Shown: positions 1-10,429, counted from the first letter of the stretch. The stretch is DNA of 39,990 nt from Streptosporangiaceae bacterium (GCA_019246795.1 JAFAPY010000153.1:1-39990), one strand, 5' to 3'. A program made the numbers and translations. The notes: generated from the sequence alone by a model not told the origin.

Positions 1-119
1 CTGTGCCGATCTGATTCCGCCGGCTGCTGTTCGGTGCGGCTGAAGCGATCCGGCGCGCATCCCGGCCGCCATGGCGATGGGACGCATCAGCTGGTCGCGC
101 GAGCGGGAATCTCCGAGCG

Positions 120-146
120 TTTGCACTCTCGGTATGAGAGTGCTAA
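120..146. promoter_or_regulatory. CIRCE operator, upstream copy
   Basis: The sequence reads TTTGCACTC, nine bases, then GAGTGCTAA. It differs by one base from the canonical CIRCE half-site pair TTAGCACTC-N9-GAGTGCTAA. CIRCE is the binding site of the heat-shock repressor HrcA, which controls groE genes in actinobacteria. The site lies about 155 bp upstream of the groEL start. hrcA itself is not in this window. Confidence 0.9.
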
Positions 147-154
147 ACATGGTG

Positions 155-181
155 CTGGCACTCTCCCTATGCGAGTGCCAG
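155..181. promoter_or_regulatory. CIRCE operator, downstream copy
   Basis: This is a perfect inverted repeat, CTGGCACTC-N9-GAGTGCCAG, with 9-bp arms. It begins eight bases after the first CIRCE copy, so two HrcA dimers could bind nearly side by side. It differs from consensus at the outer bases, but the GCACTC/GAGTGC cores are intact. Confidence 0.9.
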
Positions 182-187
182 CATAAT
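182..187 (+). promoter_or_regulatory. candidate groEL -10 element
   Basis: CATAAT matches TATAAT at five of six positions and abuts the downstream CIRCE, so HrcA bound there would block polymerase. No clear -35 is visible; the matching region lies inside CIRCE. A second possibility is TTGCAC at 121-126 acting as a -35 within the upstream CIRCE. Transcription from 182-187 would give a leader of roughly 105 bases. Confidence 0.4.
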
Positions 188-205
188 GGCGGGATCGGGC
201 GATGA

Positions 206-1927
<1,722 letters not shown>

Positions 1928-1956
1928 TCCGCCCGATCTGCGAATCGCACCGACAC

Positions 1957-1990
1957 CACGACGGCCCGGGGATGTCCCCGGGCCGTCGTG
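1957..1990. terminator. bidirectional hairpin terminator between groEL and pdxH
   Basis: The two arms are a perfect 16-bp inverted repeat (CACGACGGCCCGGGGA and its complement) separated by only TG. No strong T-run follows on either side, which is common for actinobacterial terminators. It sits between the convergent ends of groEL and pdxH, so it can serve both. Confidence 0.85.
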
Positions 1991-2013
1991 CTGACCGGTG
2001 ACGGGCCCTGCTG

Positions 2014-2655
2014 TCAGGGGGACAGGCGCTCGATGATCCAGCCGGAGTCGCGGCGCCGGTATCGCAGGCGGTCGTGCAGCCGGTACGCGCCGCCCTGCCA
2101 GAATTCCACCGAATCGGGCACAAGAACGTACCCGCCCCAGAAATCCGGCATCGGCACCGGCGTCGGCGGCGGCCAGCGCCGTTCCAGCTCGCCGAAACGG
2201 CGGTCCAGTTCGGAGCGGGAGCCGATGACCTGCGACTGCCTGCTGGCCCATGCGCCGATCTGCGATTCGCGCGGCCTGGAGGAGAAGTACGGTTCGCTGT
2301 CCTCCCGCGACATCGCGCGCACGCTGCCCTCCACGGTCACCTGGCGGCGCAGGTCATACCAGGGGAAGACCGCGCAGGCCAGGGGGTTGACCGCCAGGTC
2401 CCCGCCCTTGCGCGAGGTCCGGTTGGTGTAGAAGGTGAGGCCCTCGTGCCCGTGTGCCTTCAGCAGCACGGTCCTGGCCCGCGGGCGCCCGTCGGGGGAC
2501 GCGGTCGCCAGCACCATCGCGGTCGGCTCCGGCATGCCCGACGCCCGTGCGTCCGACATCCACCTGGCGAACTGCGTCATGGGATCGTCGGCAAGCATGT
2601 GTTCCGACAGGGCGCCTGGGGCCGTCTCGTGCCGGTGGATATCCATGGGATACAT
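2014..2655 (-). CDS. pdxH: pyridoxamine 5'-phosphate oxidase
   Basis: The protein (213 residues from this start) oxidises pyridoxamine or pyridoxine 5'-phosphate to PLP with FMN and O2. Hallmarks are the FMN-binding stretch GRPRARTVLLKAHGHEGLTF, the segment FYTNRTSRKGGDL, FSSRPRESQIGAWAS, and a C-terminus with VEFWQGG and RLHDR before the WIIERLSP end, as in the PdxH family. Two ATGs are possible (2655, 2646) and neither has a good ribosome-binding site. The frame stays open far upstream opposite the citrate synthase gene, but no start codon lies between 2655 and the divergent intergenic region. PdxH is divergent from citA and serC; SerC uses PLP, so the linkage is sensible. Confidence 0.93.
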   Translation of the reverse strand: MYPMDIHRHETAPGALSEHMLADDPMTQFARWMSDARASGMPEPTAMVLATASPDGRPRARTVLLKAHGHEGLTFYTNRTSRKGGDLAVNPLACAVFPWYDLRRQVTVEGSVRAMSREDSEPYFSSRPRESQIGAWASRQSQVIGSRSELDRRFGELERRWPPPTPVPMPDFWGGYVLVPDSVEFWQGGAYRLHDRLRYRRRDSGWIIERLSP

Positions 2656-2702
2656 GATCCGCGCAGCTGCCGTGGCTGCCGCAACCGAGATGAGCGTGTT
2701 GA

Positions 2703-2708
2703 ATGATA
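2703..2708 (-). promoter_or_regulatory. candidate pdxH -10 element
   Basis: TATCAT on the minus strand fits the actinobacterial TANNNT pattern and lies in the 93-bp divergent gap between pdxH and the citrate synthase gene. It would give a leader of about 45 bases. No convincing -35 accompanies it. Confidence 0.3.
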
Positions 2709-2748
2709 GCGCCGCAGGTGCCTTTCGAGGACGAGAGAGGACACGCCG

Positions 2749-3858
2749 ATGCCGGACTTCCAACCGGGCCTCGAGGGAGTGGTCGCCTTCGAGACCGAGA
2801 TCGCCGAGCCGGACCGGGAAGGCAGCGCGCTGCGGTACCGGGGGGTCGACATCGAGGAGCTGGTCGGCCATGTCCCGTACGGACACGTCTGGGGCCTGCT
2901 GGTCGACAACGCCTTCTCCCCTGGCCTGCCGCCGGCCGAGCCGTACCCGATCCCGGTTCATTCCGGCGATATCCGGGTCGACGTGCAAAGCGCCCTGGCC
3001 ATGCTCGCACCCGCCTGGGGACTGCGGCCGCTGCTCGACATCGATGACGCGCAGGCACGCGAGGACCTGGCCCGCGCCTCGGTCATGGCCTTGTCGTTCG
3101 TCGCCCAGGCGGCCCGCGGGATCGGGCTGCCGATGGTCCCGCAGCGCATGGTGGACCAGGCGGCGACGATCACCGAGCGGTTCATGATCCGCTGGCGCGG
3201 CGAGCCCGACCCGCGGCATGTCCGTGCGGTCGACGCGTACTGGACGTCGGCGGCCGAGCACGGCATGAACGCCTCCACGTTCACCGCCCGGGTCATCGCC
3301 TCGACCGGGGCAGACGTGGCGGCCGCACTGTCCGGTGCGGTCGGCGCGATGTCCGGGCCGCTGCACGGCGGCGCGCCCGCCCGCGTGCTGTCCATGATCG
3401 AGGAGGTGGAGCGGACCGAGGATACCGGGAGGTACGTCACCTCGGTGCTGGACCGCGGCGAACGGCTGATGGGGTTCGGGCACCGGGTATACCGCGCGGA
3501 AGACCCGCGTGCCCGGGTACTGCGCCGCACCGCCAAGGAACTGGCCGCACCGCGGTACGAGGTCGCGCTGGCCCTGGAGAAGGCCGCCCTGGCTGAGCTG
3601 AGGGCCCGGCGCCCGGACAGGGTGCTCGAGACCAACGTCGAGTTCTGGGCGGCGATCGTCCTTGACTTCGCCGGGGTCCCGCCGCACATGTTCACCTCGA
3701 TGTTCACCTGCGCCCGCACCGCAGGCTGGGCGGCGCACATCCTGGAGCAGAAGCACACCGGACGGCTGATCAGGCCGTCCGCGCGCTATATAGGCCCGGG
3801 CCCGCGGTCGGTCCGCGAGGTCCCGGGTGCCGGGGAGGTGCTCGACCGGAATGTCTAA
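2749..3858 (+). CDS. citA: citrate synthase 2 (CitA-like)
   Basis: The protein has 369 residues. Citrate synthases condense oxaloacetate and acetyl-CoA in the TCA cycle. Family signatures are GPLHGGAP (first catalytic His), MGFGHRVYR (second catalytic His, oxaloacetate binding) and the C-terminal TGRLIRPSARYIGPGPR. The third catalytic position, Asp in the usual NVDFY motif, is Glu here (TNVEFWAAIVLDFAGVP). I believe this Glu form is shared by actinobacterial citrate synthase 2 proteins, so it marks the subfamily rather than damage, but whether the main activity is citrate or methylcitrate synthesis is open. The start ATG follows a GAGAGAGG ribosome-binding site. serC begins about 10 bases after the stop, suggesting one operon. 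Confidence 0.9.
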   Translation: MPDFQPGLEGVVAFETEIAEPDREGSALRYRGVDIEELVGHVPYGHVWGLLVDNAFSPGLPPAEPYPIPVHSGDIRVDVQSALAMLAPAWGLRPLLDIDDAQAREDLARASVMALSFVAQAARGIGLPMVPQRMVDQAATITERFMIRWRGEPDPRHVRAVDAYWTSAAEHGMNASTFTARVIASTGADVAAALSGAVGAMSGPLHGGAPARVLSMIEEVERTEDTGRYVTSVLDRGERLMGFGHRVYRAEDPRARVLRRTAKELAAPRYEVALALEKAALAELRARRPDRVLETNVEFWAAIVLDFAGVPPHMFTSMFTCARTAGWAAHILEQKHTGRLIRPSARYIGPGPRSVREVPGAGEVLDRNV

Positions 3859-5048
<1,190 letters not shown>

Positions 5049-5061
5049 GGCGGAGACGAGA

Positions 5062-5697
5062 GTGCGGCTCTTTGTAGCTCTGGCACCGCCCGAGGCGGTT
5101 CTCGACGAGCTTGACGCCCTGGTCGAGCCGCTGCGGGCCAGCCGCCATGACCTGCGCTGGACCCACCGGGATGCCTGGCACGTGACGCTGGCCTTCCTCG
5201 GCGAGACAGACGAGGCTGCCGTAGCCAGGCTGGTGCCGCGCCTGGAGCGCGCCGCGCGGCGGCATCGCGACCTCAGCCTGGCTTTCGCAGGCGCGGGCGC
5301 CTTCCCCAGGGCCAGCCGGGCGAACGTGGTGTGGACCGGGCTGTCCGGTGACCGCGCGGCCCTGGCCAGGCTGGCCGGCTCGGTGGCCGCCGCCGCGAGC
5401 CGGGCCGGCGCTGCGCCGCCCGACAGGGGCCGCCGCTTCCGGCCGCACCTGACCGTCGCCCGGTGCCGGGCGCCCGCCGATGTCACCGAGCTCGTCGCGG
5501 CGCTGGCCGCCTATCAGGGTCAGCCCTGGGCCGCCGACCATGTCCACCTGGTGCGCAGTGACACGGAGGCGACCGGCCGCCCGCGGTATACAACGCAGGC
5601 GAGCTGGCCGCTGCGACCTCCCGGCGAGGAGCCGTCCGCGTCAGTGCAGGCAGTCCCCGGCGGCCCGCCGACGTTCGGGAACAGGCGCGAACGCTAA
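5062..5697 (+). CDS. thpR: RNA 2',3'-cyclic phosphodiesterase (LigT/2H family)
   Basis: The 211-residue protein belongs to the 2H phosphoesterases, which open 2',3'-cyclic phosphate ends of RNA to 2'-phosphates. Both catalytic HxTx motifs are present: WHVTLAFLG near residue 35 and FRPHLTVAR near residue 130. The N-terminus MRLFVALAPPEAV and the EATGRPRYTTQASWPL end match bacterial ThpR. The last roughly 25 residues after LRPPGEE are low complexity and may be dispensable. The start is GTG with CGGAGACGAG just upstream. It could be the last gene of a citA-serC-thpR unit; the physiological substrate is not evident. Confidence 0.9.
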   Translation: MRLFVALAPPEAVLDELDALVEPLRASRHDLRWTHRDAWHVTLAFLGETDEAAVARLVPRLERAARRHRDLSLAFAGAGAFPRASRANVVWTGLSGDRAALARLAGSVAAAASRAGAAPPDRGRRFRPHLTVARCRAPADVTELVAALAAYQGQPWAADHVHLVRSDTEATGRPRYTTQASWPLRPPGEEPSASVQAVPGGPPTFGNRRER

Positions 5698-5715
5698 GCA
5701 GCCGCGCGGCGGCGT

Positions 5716-5745
5716 GCCCGACGCGCGCGTCCGGCCAGCACTCAG
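5716..5745 (-). repeat. GC-rich dispersed repeat, copy A
   Basis: Read on the minus strand, this segment has AGTGCTGGCCGGACGCGCGC followed by GTCGGGC, matching the copies at 13371, 31340 and 31388 at nearly every position. It contains the perfect 12-bp palindrome GACGCGCGCGTC. It lies between the convergent stop codons of thpR and the marR gene. Confidence 0.7.
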
Positions 5746-5752
5746 CGCCTGG

Positions 5753-6205
5753 TCAGGACTGGCTCAGCTTTTCCAGGATGGGCACGGCGGCGCGCAGTGT
5801 CGCCCGTTCCCCCTCTGTCAGCTCGGCCAGCCGGCGCGCCAGCCACGCGTCCTTCCTGCGCCTGACCCGCTGCACCAGCGCCCGCCCCTCCTCGGTGACG
5901 GTGAGCACTGCCTGGCGGCGGTCGCCCGGGTGCGGCGACCTGAGCACCAGATTGCGTTCCTCCAGCACCGCGATGACCCGGGTCATCGACGGCGGTTGCA
6001 CCTTCTCGTGCTCGGCCAGCGCGCCGGGGGTCATCGCCTGGTGGGCCTCCAGCGCCGACAGCGCGGCGAGCTGCGTCTCAGACAGCACCGCCTCGGTCAT
6101 GCCCGAGGCGGCACGCTGGGCGCGAAGCCGCCGCGCCAGCCTGCTCACCGAGATCCGCAGCGCGGTGGCCAGCCCGGCGTCGGTCCGGGTGCGCGTGTGC
6201 GTCAT
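5753..6205 (-). CDS. MarR-family transcriptional regulator
   Basis: The 150-residue protein is a winged-helix DNA-binding regulator. The recognition-helix region reads TPGALAEHEKVQPPSMTRVIAVLEERNLV, followed by the wing RSPHPGDRRQAVLTVTEEGR with the conserved DRR signature. The dimerisation helices are at both ends. It is separated by about 90 bp from the divergent DUF2530 gene. MarR proteins usually control a neighbouring gene and themselves, but no obvious palindromic operator stands out here. The ligand is unknown. The start ATG is preceded by GAGG about ten bases upstream. Confidence 0.9.
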   Translation of the reverse strand: MTHTRTRTDAGLATALRISVSRLARRLRAQRAASGMTEAVLSETQLAALSALEAHQAMTPGALAEHEKVQPPSMTRVIAVLEERNLVLRSPHPGDRRQAVLTVTEEGRALVQRVRRRKDAWLARRLAELTEGERATLRAAVPILEKLSQS

Positions 6206-6285
6206 GGTCGGCGAACCTCATGCTCCAAAAGCCCCTGGGTATCGAGCAAAGTACATCACGTCCGCGGCCCGGGCACAGCCGCCCG

Positions 6286-6291
6286 TAGCCT
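6286..6291 (+). promoter_or_regulatory. -10 element for leaderless DUF2530 mRNA
   Basis: TAGCCT fits TANNNT and is followed by six bases (GGAACG) and the GTG start at 6298. This spacing places the transcription start on or next to the start codon. Confidence 0.55.
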
Positions 6292-6297
6292 GGAACG

Positions 6298-6633
6298 GTG
6301 AAGCGATCCCGCGGCCCGGCAGAACACGGCACGCGCCCCGCGCCGCCGCCGCCGCTCGAGGCGAACGACCGGCTGGTCACCGGGATCGTTACCGCCGGCT
6401 GGGCGGTCGCGCTGATCGTCGTAGTCATCGTCCGCGACAGCCTGCCCGCCAGCGACCGGTGGTGGACCTGGACCTGCGTCACCGGACTGGTCATGGGCCT
6501 GTTCGGGCTGTGGTACGTGCCCAGGCTCAAGCGCGCCAGGGCTTCGAAAGCGGCCCGTCAGTCCGCCCCGCGGGACAACGGCTCGAACACCGTCTCCTCG
6601 ACCGAGACACCGGGCAGGTCCACCAGGTCGTAA
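6298..6633 (+). CDS. DUF2530 small membrane protein
   Basis: The protein has 111 residues: a Pro-rich cytoplasmic N-terminus, two hydrophobic helices (about residues 29-46 GIVTAGWAVALIVVVIV and 59-75 WTCVTGLVMGLFGLWYV) joined by a short loop with WWTW, then a basic tail. This matches the actinobacterial DUF2530 family of unknown function. Its last 76 bp overlap the 3' end of the convergent DUF3027 gene, so the polar C-terminal tail is written over the other gene and may be unconserved. The start is GTG with a leaderless-type promoter. Confidence 0.8.
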   Translation: MKRSRGPAEHGTRPAPPPPLEANDRLVTGIVTAGWAVALIVVVIVRDSLPASDRWWTWTCVTGLVMGLFGLWYVPRLKRARASKAARQSAPRDNGSNTVSSTETPGRSTRS

Positions 6634-7415
6634 CCGAACTCGTCGATCACCGGCGAGACCGACCTGGCAGAGGCCTGCGCGGCCAGCGCCTCGGAATGCG
6701 CCCCGCAGCCGTGGTCGGCCGACACCACCCGGCCGTCGTCGGGCGCGTACGCGTTCGCGCACGCCCCGAACAGCCTGCCGAGCTCACCGGAAAGCGGCAC
6801 GAAGAAACCGCAGCTGGCGCAGTGCGCCGGCGCCGCGTGCGCCAGCGGCGTCCGCGGCCCGTGCTCGCTGGAGTACCACCGCTGCGCCGCGGCCTCGCGC
6901 CCGGCCGCGGAAAGCACCCGCGACCGGCCCGCAGCGGGCAGCTCAGGCGACCCGGCGGTACCGGCGGAGGCCGGGTCCGCCTCGCCGTCATACCAGTCGA
7001 GGACAGCGTCGTCGCCTGCCAGCAGCACCAGCGGCGCCAGCCGCTCGTCGTCGGGCAGGGCGGGCAGCAGGTCTCCGACGCCGAGGTCTCCCGGCCGCAG
7101 CCGGTCCTGCCACGGCACCCAGTCCGGCGCGAGCATGGCCCCGGGTCCGGGCAGCAGCACGGTCTCGTCGACGGTGACGGTCTTGGACCGGGGCGCCCTG
7201 GCAACCGTTACCGCCCACCGCCAGCCGGGGTACGCCGGGTCCAGGCAGTCGAACAGGTGGGTGACGACGCGCTCTCCGTCTGGCTGCACGCCGAGGTGAT
7301 CACCCACCGCGGCCGCGCCTGCGACAGCGGCGACGGCGTCTCGCGCGAGATCCACCGCGGCCGCGCCGGTCTCGTCGGGTTCCCTGCTGCGGGTCCGGGT
7401 AACGCTCACGGACAT
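6558..7415 (-). CDS. DUF3027 protein with a Cys/His cluster
   Basis: This 285-residue soluble protein belongs to an actinobacterial family of unknown function. Conserved-looking blocks include LFDCLDPAYPGWRWAVTVARA, VLLPGPGAMLAPDWVPWQDRLRPGDLGVGDLLP and a likely metal site made of HCASCGFF (about residues 200-207) with later GACANAYAPDDGRVVSADHGCGAHSE. The ATG at 7415 is chosen because it is followed by typical family sequence; the frame also runs on to a TTG at 7499 without homology-like sequence. A weak GAGCGAG precedes it. The gene is divergent from the MFS gene and overlaps DUF2530 at its 3' end. A DUF3027-MFS-cold shock cluster is, as far as I recall, common in actinomycetes. Confidence 0.8.
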   Translation of the reverse strand: MSVSVTRTRSREPDETGAAAVDLARDAVAAVAGAAAVGDHLGVQPDGERVVTHLFDCLDPAYPGWRWAVTVARAPRSKTVTVDETVLLPGPGAMLAPDWVPWQDRLRPGDLGVGDLLPALPDDERLAPLVLLAGDDAVLDWYDGEADPASAGTAGSPELPAAGRSRVLSAAGREAAAQRWYSSEHGPRTPLAHAAPAHCASCGFFVPLSGELGRLFGACANAYAPDDGRVVSADHGCGAHSEALAAQASARSVSPVIDEFGYDLVDLPGVSVEETVFEPLSRGAD

Positions 7416-7512
7416 CAATTCTCGCTCTTCAGCCGCGGGCCGGCTGCCGTACCGGAAGATTGCTGCAAAGCTGGCATCGAAAGCACTGGCAACTACCAAG
7501 AATACTGGTTAC

Positions 7513-9021
7513 ATGCGGGTGTCGGAGGCGCTGCGGGCGACGGGCCGCGCGGCTCGGTCCGGCGCGCGGGCAGGCGCCAGCGCGACCCGCGGCACCGGCA
7601 GGTTCGTGGACCGGGTGGCCGGCGCCTCGGGGGCGCGCAGCACCGGCCTGTCCACGCTCATCGAGCTGACCGCGGCGGGCGGCGCCGGGGACGCCTTCGT
7701 CGCGGTGTCGCTGGCCGGCACGATCTTCTTCAGCACCTCCGTCGACCAGGCCCGTGGCAGGGTCGTGCTGTTCCTGCTGGTCACGATGGCCCCGTTCGCG
7801 GTGCTCGCCCCGTTCATCGGGCCGTTCCTCGACCGCATGCAGCAGGGGCGCCGCTACATCCTGGGCAGCACCCTGCTCGCCCGGGGCCTGCTGTGCTGGG
7901 GCATGTCGGCCGCCGTCACCAACCCGGTGACGCTGCTGCCCGCCGCGTTCGGCATCCTGGTGCTGCAGAAGGCCTACGGGGTGGCGCGCGCGTCGGTGAC
8001 GCCGCGGCTGCTCCCCGAGCAGATCACGCTGGTGGCCGCCAACGCCAGGTCGCAGTTCATGGCGCTGGTCGCGTCCATGCTCGCCGGGGCGCTGGCGGCC
8101 GGGGTGCAATCGGTGGCCGGTTCCGCGTGGGTGCTGCGGGTCGCCATGGTCATCTACCTCGCCGCGATGTTCCTCGCGCTGCGGCTGCCCGAGCGGGTCG
8201 ACTCCCCGCCAGCCCCGGCTCCGGCTGAGCCGCCACACGGGCCGCCGCAGGGGCCGCCGCCCGGAAATATCCGGAACGATGACGGTTGGTACGCCCCGCC
8301 ACCTGACGCCGGCCCGAGGGGCGCCGGACCAGGGCGGCCGGGCGGCACCATACCGCTGGAGGCCTCCGTGGAGCCGCCGACCAGCGCGGCGTCGGGCGGC
8401 GGCAAGTGGCGGACGCTGCGCAACGTGGGCCCCGTGGTCGGCGAGGCGATGCGCGGCAACGCGGTGCTGCGCGCGTTCTCCGGCTACACGGTCTTCTTCC
8501 TGGCCTTCCTGCTGCGCACCACCCACTTCGGCGTCTCACACAACCTGGCGCTGGGCGCCCTGGTGGCCGCCGCCGCGGCGGGCGGCCTGGCCGCGATGGC
8601 GATCGGCTCGCTGGTCCGCGCCAGGGCACCGCAGGCGATCCTGTTCACCATGCTGACCCTGGCGCCGGTGGTGACCGCGGCGTGTGCCTGGTTCTTCAGC
8701 TTCACCGCGGCGATCGCCGTGGCGTTCACCGCGGCGCTCGCCGCGAGCCTGGCCAAGCTGGCGCAGGACTCGATCGTGCAGCGCGAGATCGGCGAGGAGA
8801 TCCGCTCCTCGACGTTCGGGGTCTCCGAGACCCTGAACCAGGTGGCGAACGTGGCGGGCGCCCTGGCCGGCGTCCTCGTCTCCATGCTCGACAACGGCCA
8901 GCTCGGCCTGGCGATCGCGGCGGCCGGCCTGACCGCGGCGCTGGTCATGCTGGTCGGCAGGCGCAGGCACCGCATCCTGGCTCAGCCCGTGGCCGCGCCG
9001 CCGCGCCACCGCATCCGGTAG
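7513..9021 (+). CDS. MFS-type membrane transporter
   Basis: The protein has 502 residues with two hydrophobic halves. After a basic, non-hydrophobic N-terminus of about 50 residues, helices are visible from GDAFVAVSLAGTIFF through LPAAFGILVLQKAYGVARA and VIYLAAMFLALRLPE. A long Pro/Gly-rich cytoplasmic loop (about residues 230-295) separates them from the second half, from YTVFFLAFLLR to LGLAIAAAGLTAALVMLVG. FIGPFLDRMQQGRR resembles the MFS loop 2-3 motif. The substrate is unknown. The gene is divergent from DUF3027 and ends 11 bp from the convergent cold-shock gene. Confidence 0.8.
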   Translation: MRVSEALRATGRAARSGARAGASATRGTGRFVDRVAGASGARSTGLSTLIELTAAGGAGDAFVAVSLAGTIFFSTSVDQARGRVVLFLLVTMAPFAVLAPFIGPFLDRMQQGRRYILGSTLLARGLLCWGMSAAVTNPVTLLPAAFGILVLQKAYGVARASVTPRLLPEQITLVAANARSQFMALVASMLAGALAAGVQSVAGSAWVLRVAMVIYLAAMFLALRLPERVDSPPAPAPAEPPHGPPQGPPPGNIRNDDGWYAPPPDAGPRGAGPGRPGGTIPLEASVEPPTSAASGGGKWRTLRNVGPVVGEAMRGNAVLRAFSGYTVFFLAFLLRTTHFGVSHNLALGALVAAAAAGGLAAMAIGSLVRARAPQAILFTMLTLAPVVTAACAWFFSFTAAIAVAFTAALAASLAKLAQDSIVQREIGEEIRSSTFGVSETLNQVANVAGALAGVLVSMLDNGQLGLAIAAAGLTAALVMLVGRRRHRILAQPVAAPPRHRIR

Positions 9022-9032
9022 GTCGCGGCCGC

Positions 9033-9419
9033 TCAGGGCTCGATGTCGTCGGCGACGGCGCGCAGCACCGCGGCGATCCTCTTCGCCTCCCTGGCGTCGG
9101 GGTGCTTGCCGCGGCGGTACGTCGTCGAGACACCATCGAGCAGCTTGATCAGGTCCTCGACGAGCACGATCATCTCGTCCGGCTTCTTGCGCGCCTGCTT
9201 CGCCGTGACGGTGGGCGGCGGCTCCAGGATCCGCACCTGGAGCGCCTGGGCTCCGCGGCGTCCCTCGGCGATGCCGAATTCCACCCGCTGCCCCTGGCGC
9301 AGCACGGTCGTCCCGGGAGGTAGCGCCGATGAATGCACGAACACCTCGCCGCCGTCATCGCGGGCGAGGAAGCCATACCCCTTGTCGGAGTCAAACCACT
9401 TGACCTTGCCGGTAGGCAC
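9033..9419 (-). CDS. cold-shock domain protein with C-terminal extension
   Basis: The 128-residue protein starts with a complete cold-shock domain (residues 1-65): GKVKWFDSDKGYGFLARDD holds RNP1 (KGYGFL) and EVFVHSSAL holds RNP2. Such domains bind single-stranded RNA or DNA. A charged extension of about 60 residues (EMIVLVEDLIKLLDGVSTTYRRGKHPDAREAKRIAAVLRAVADDIEP), probably helical, distinguishes it from the 67-residue CspA type and is seen in a conserved actinobacterial subgroup. The start is GTG with GAGG seven bases upstream. It is divergent from the IdeR-like gene across a 263-bp gap. Confidence 0.9.
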   Translation of the reverse strand: MPTGKVKWFDSDKGYGFLARDDGGEVFVHSSALPPGTTVLRQGQRVEFGIAEGRRGAQALQVRILEPPPTVTAKQARKKPDEMIVLVEDLIKLLDGVSTTYRRGKHPDAREAKRIAAVLRAVADDIEP

Positions 9420-9682
9420 GCGCAGACCTCACGTCACTTAAGAGCTAACAAACAACCAGCGATCGGGCGACCGACAGGATGCTATGGGCACTTCCAAGGC
9501 TATCGGCCCCGGCCGCGTGATCGCAGCCTGGTAATCCTGGCCCCGGCCGGGAGCCGGCTGCGCCTGCCCTAACCTCGCGCGCGGCGGAAGCCGCCGGCCG
9601 TTATGTGTGAATGGTTCCCGGCACAACGGCCAGCGCAGCCACTGTGCTCTGCGGCATAGCATCGCATGCAGGAGGGATGCAG
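9420..9682. other. divergent intergenic region, csp / ideR
   Basis: This 263-bp stretch separates the cold-shock gene from the IdeR-like gene. It holds an A/T-richer patch at 9436-9456 (TTAAGAGCTAACAAACAACC), a candidate TAGCAT -10 for ideR near 9657-9662, and a single iron-box-like half-site CCTAACCT near 9568. I see no gene in it. Confidence 0.5.
9670..9675 (+). promoter_or_regulatory. ribosome-binding site that decides the ideR start
   Basis: AGGAGG lies one base before the ATG at 9677, too close for initiation, but exactly seven bases before TTG at 9683. This supports TTG as the start. Confidence 0.7.
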
Positions 9683-10429
9683 TTGACCGCCCAAGGGCTC
9701 ATCGACACGACGGAGATGTACCTCCGCACGGTCTTCGAGCTGGAGGAGGAGGGTGTCACGCCGCTGCGCGCCCGCATCGCAGAGCGGCTGGCGCAAAGCG
9801 GGCCGACGGTCAGCCAGACGGTCGCGCGGATGGAGCGGGACGGGCTGCTGCACGTCGCGGGGGACAGGCAGCTCGCGCTCAGCGACGTAGGCAGGGCGCT
9901 GGCCACCCGGGTGATGCGCAAGCACCGGCTGGCCGAGTGCCTGCTCGTGGGGGTCATCAAGCTGCCATGGGAGGAAGTGCATATCGAGGCGTGCCGCTGG
10001 GAGCACGTGATCTCGGAGAACGTGGAGCGCCGCGTGTGCGAACTGCTCGGTTACCCGGTCCGCTGCCCGCACGGAAACCTCATCCCCGGCCTTGCCGAGC
10101 TCGGCCTGCCCGGCGAGGCGCAGCAGCGGGCGCTCGCGGCGATGGGGGAGACCGGCGAGGCGATGACGAAGGTCGCGTCACGAGTCCCGGTGCAGGCCGC
10201 GGTCCTGCGGATCGGCGAGCACGTGCAGAGCGATCAGGCCGTGATGCTTAAACTCAGGCGCGGCGGGATACAACCAGGACGCGACGTCGTTCTCCTGGCG
10301 GGCGGTGATGGTGTACACGTGACGGCAAGTGACTCCATGAACGCCATCTCGACCGAGCTGCCCGGCCATGTCGCGGCACACATATTCGTGTCCGTCGGCA
10401 GCCCCGTTCGCGCTGTTGCCGGAGCGTAA
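9683..10429 (+). CDS. ideR: DtxR/IdeR-family iron-dependent repressor
   Basis: The protein has 248 residues from the TTG start. It is a metal-activated repressor that binds iron boxes when Fe2+ is plentiful. With this start, all metal ligands of DtxR are present with a constant offset of two: Met12, His81, Glu85, His100, Cys104, Glu107 and His108 (LIDTTEMYLRT, HRLAECLLVG, HIEACRWEH). The winged helix comprises ARIAERLAQSGPTVSQTVARMERDGLL, and a C-terminal SH3-like domain follows after residue 150. The dimerisation segment GYPVRCPHGNLIPG is typical. The Cys in the primary site and the SH3-like domain argue for an iron regulator rather than MntR. Proximity to a citA-like gene resembles the Streptomyces DmdR1 region. 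An earlier ATG (9677) is possible but poorly spaced from its ribosome-binding site. Confidence 0.88.
   Translation: MTAQGLIDTTEMYLRTVFELEEEGVTPLRARIAERLAQSGPTVSQTVARMERDGLLHVAGDRQLALSDVGRALATRVMRKHRLAECLLVGVIKLPWEEVHIEACRWEHVISENVERRVCELLGYPVRCPHGNLIPGLAELGLPGEAQQRALAAMGETGEAMTKVASRVPVQAAVLRIGEHVQSDQAVMLKLRRGGIQPGRDVVLLAGGDGVHVTASDSMNAISTELPGHVAAHIFVSVGSPVRAVAGA

Noticed and set aside
1-119. Possible N-terminus of a minus-strand gene running off the left edge
   Set aside because: A minus-strand ATG near 91 opens a frame to the window edge, but about 30 residues without a motif or ribosome-binding site are not enough to call a gene.
9565-9578. Iron-box-like half-site CCTAACCT upstream of ideR
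   Set aside because: Only one half of the 19-bp IdeR palindrome is present, so autoregulation by IdeR cannot be claimed from it.
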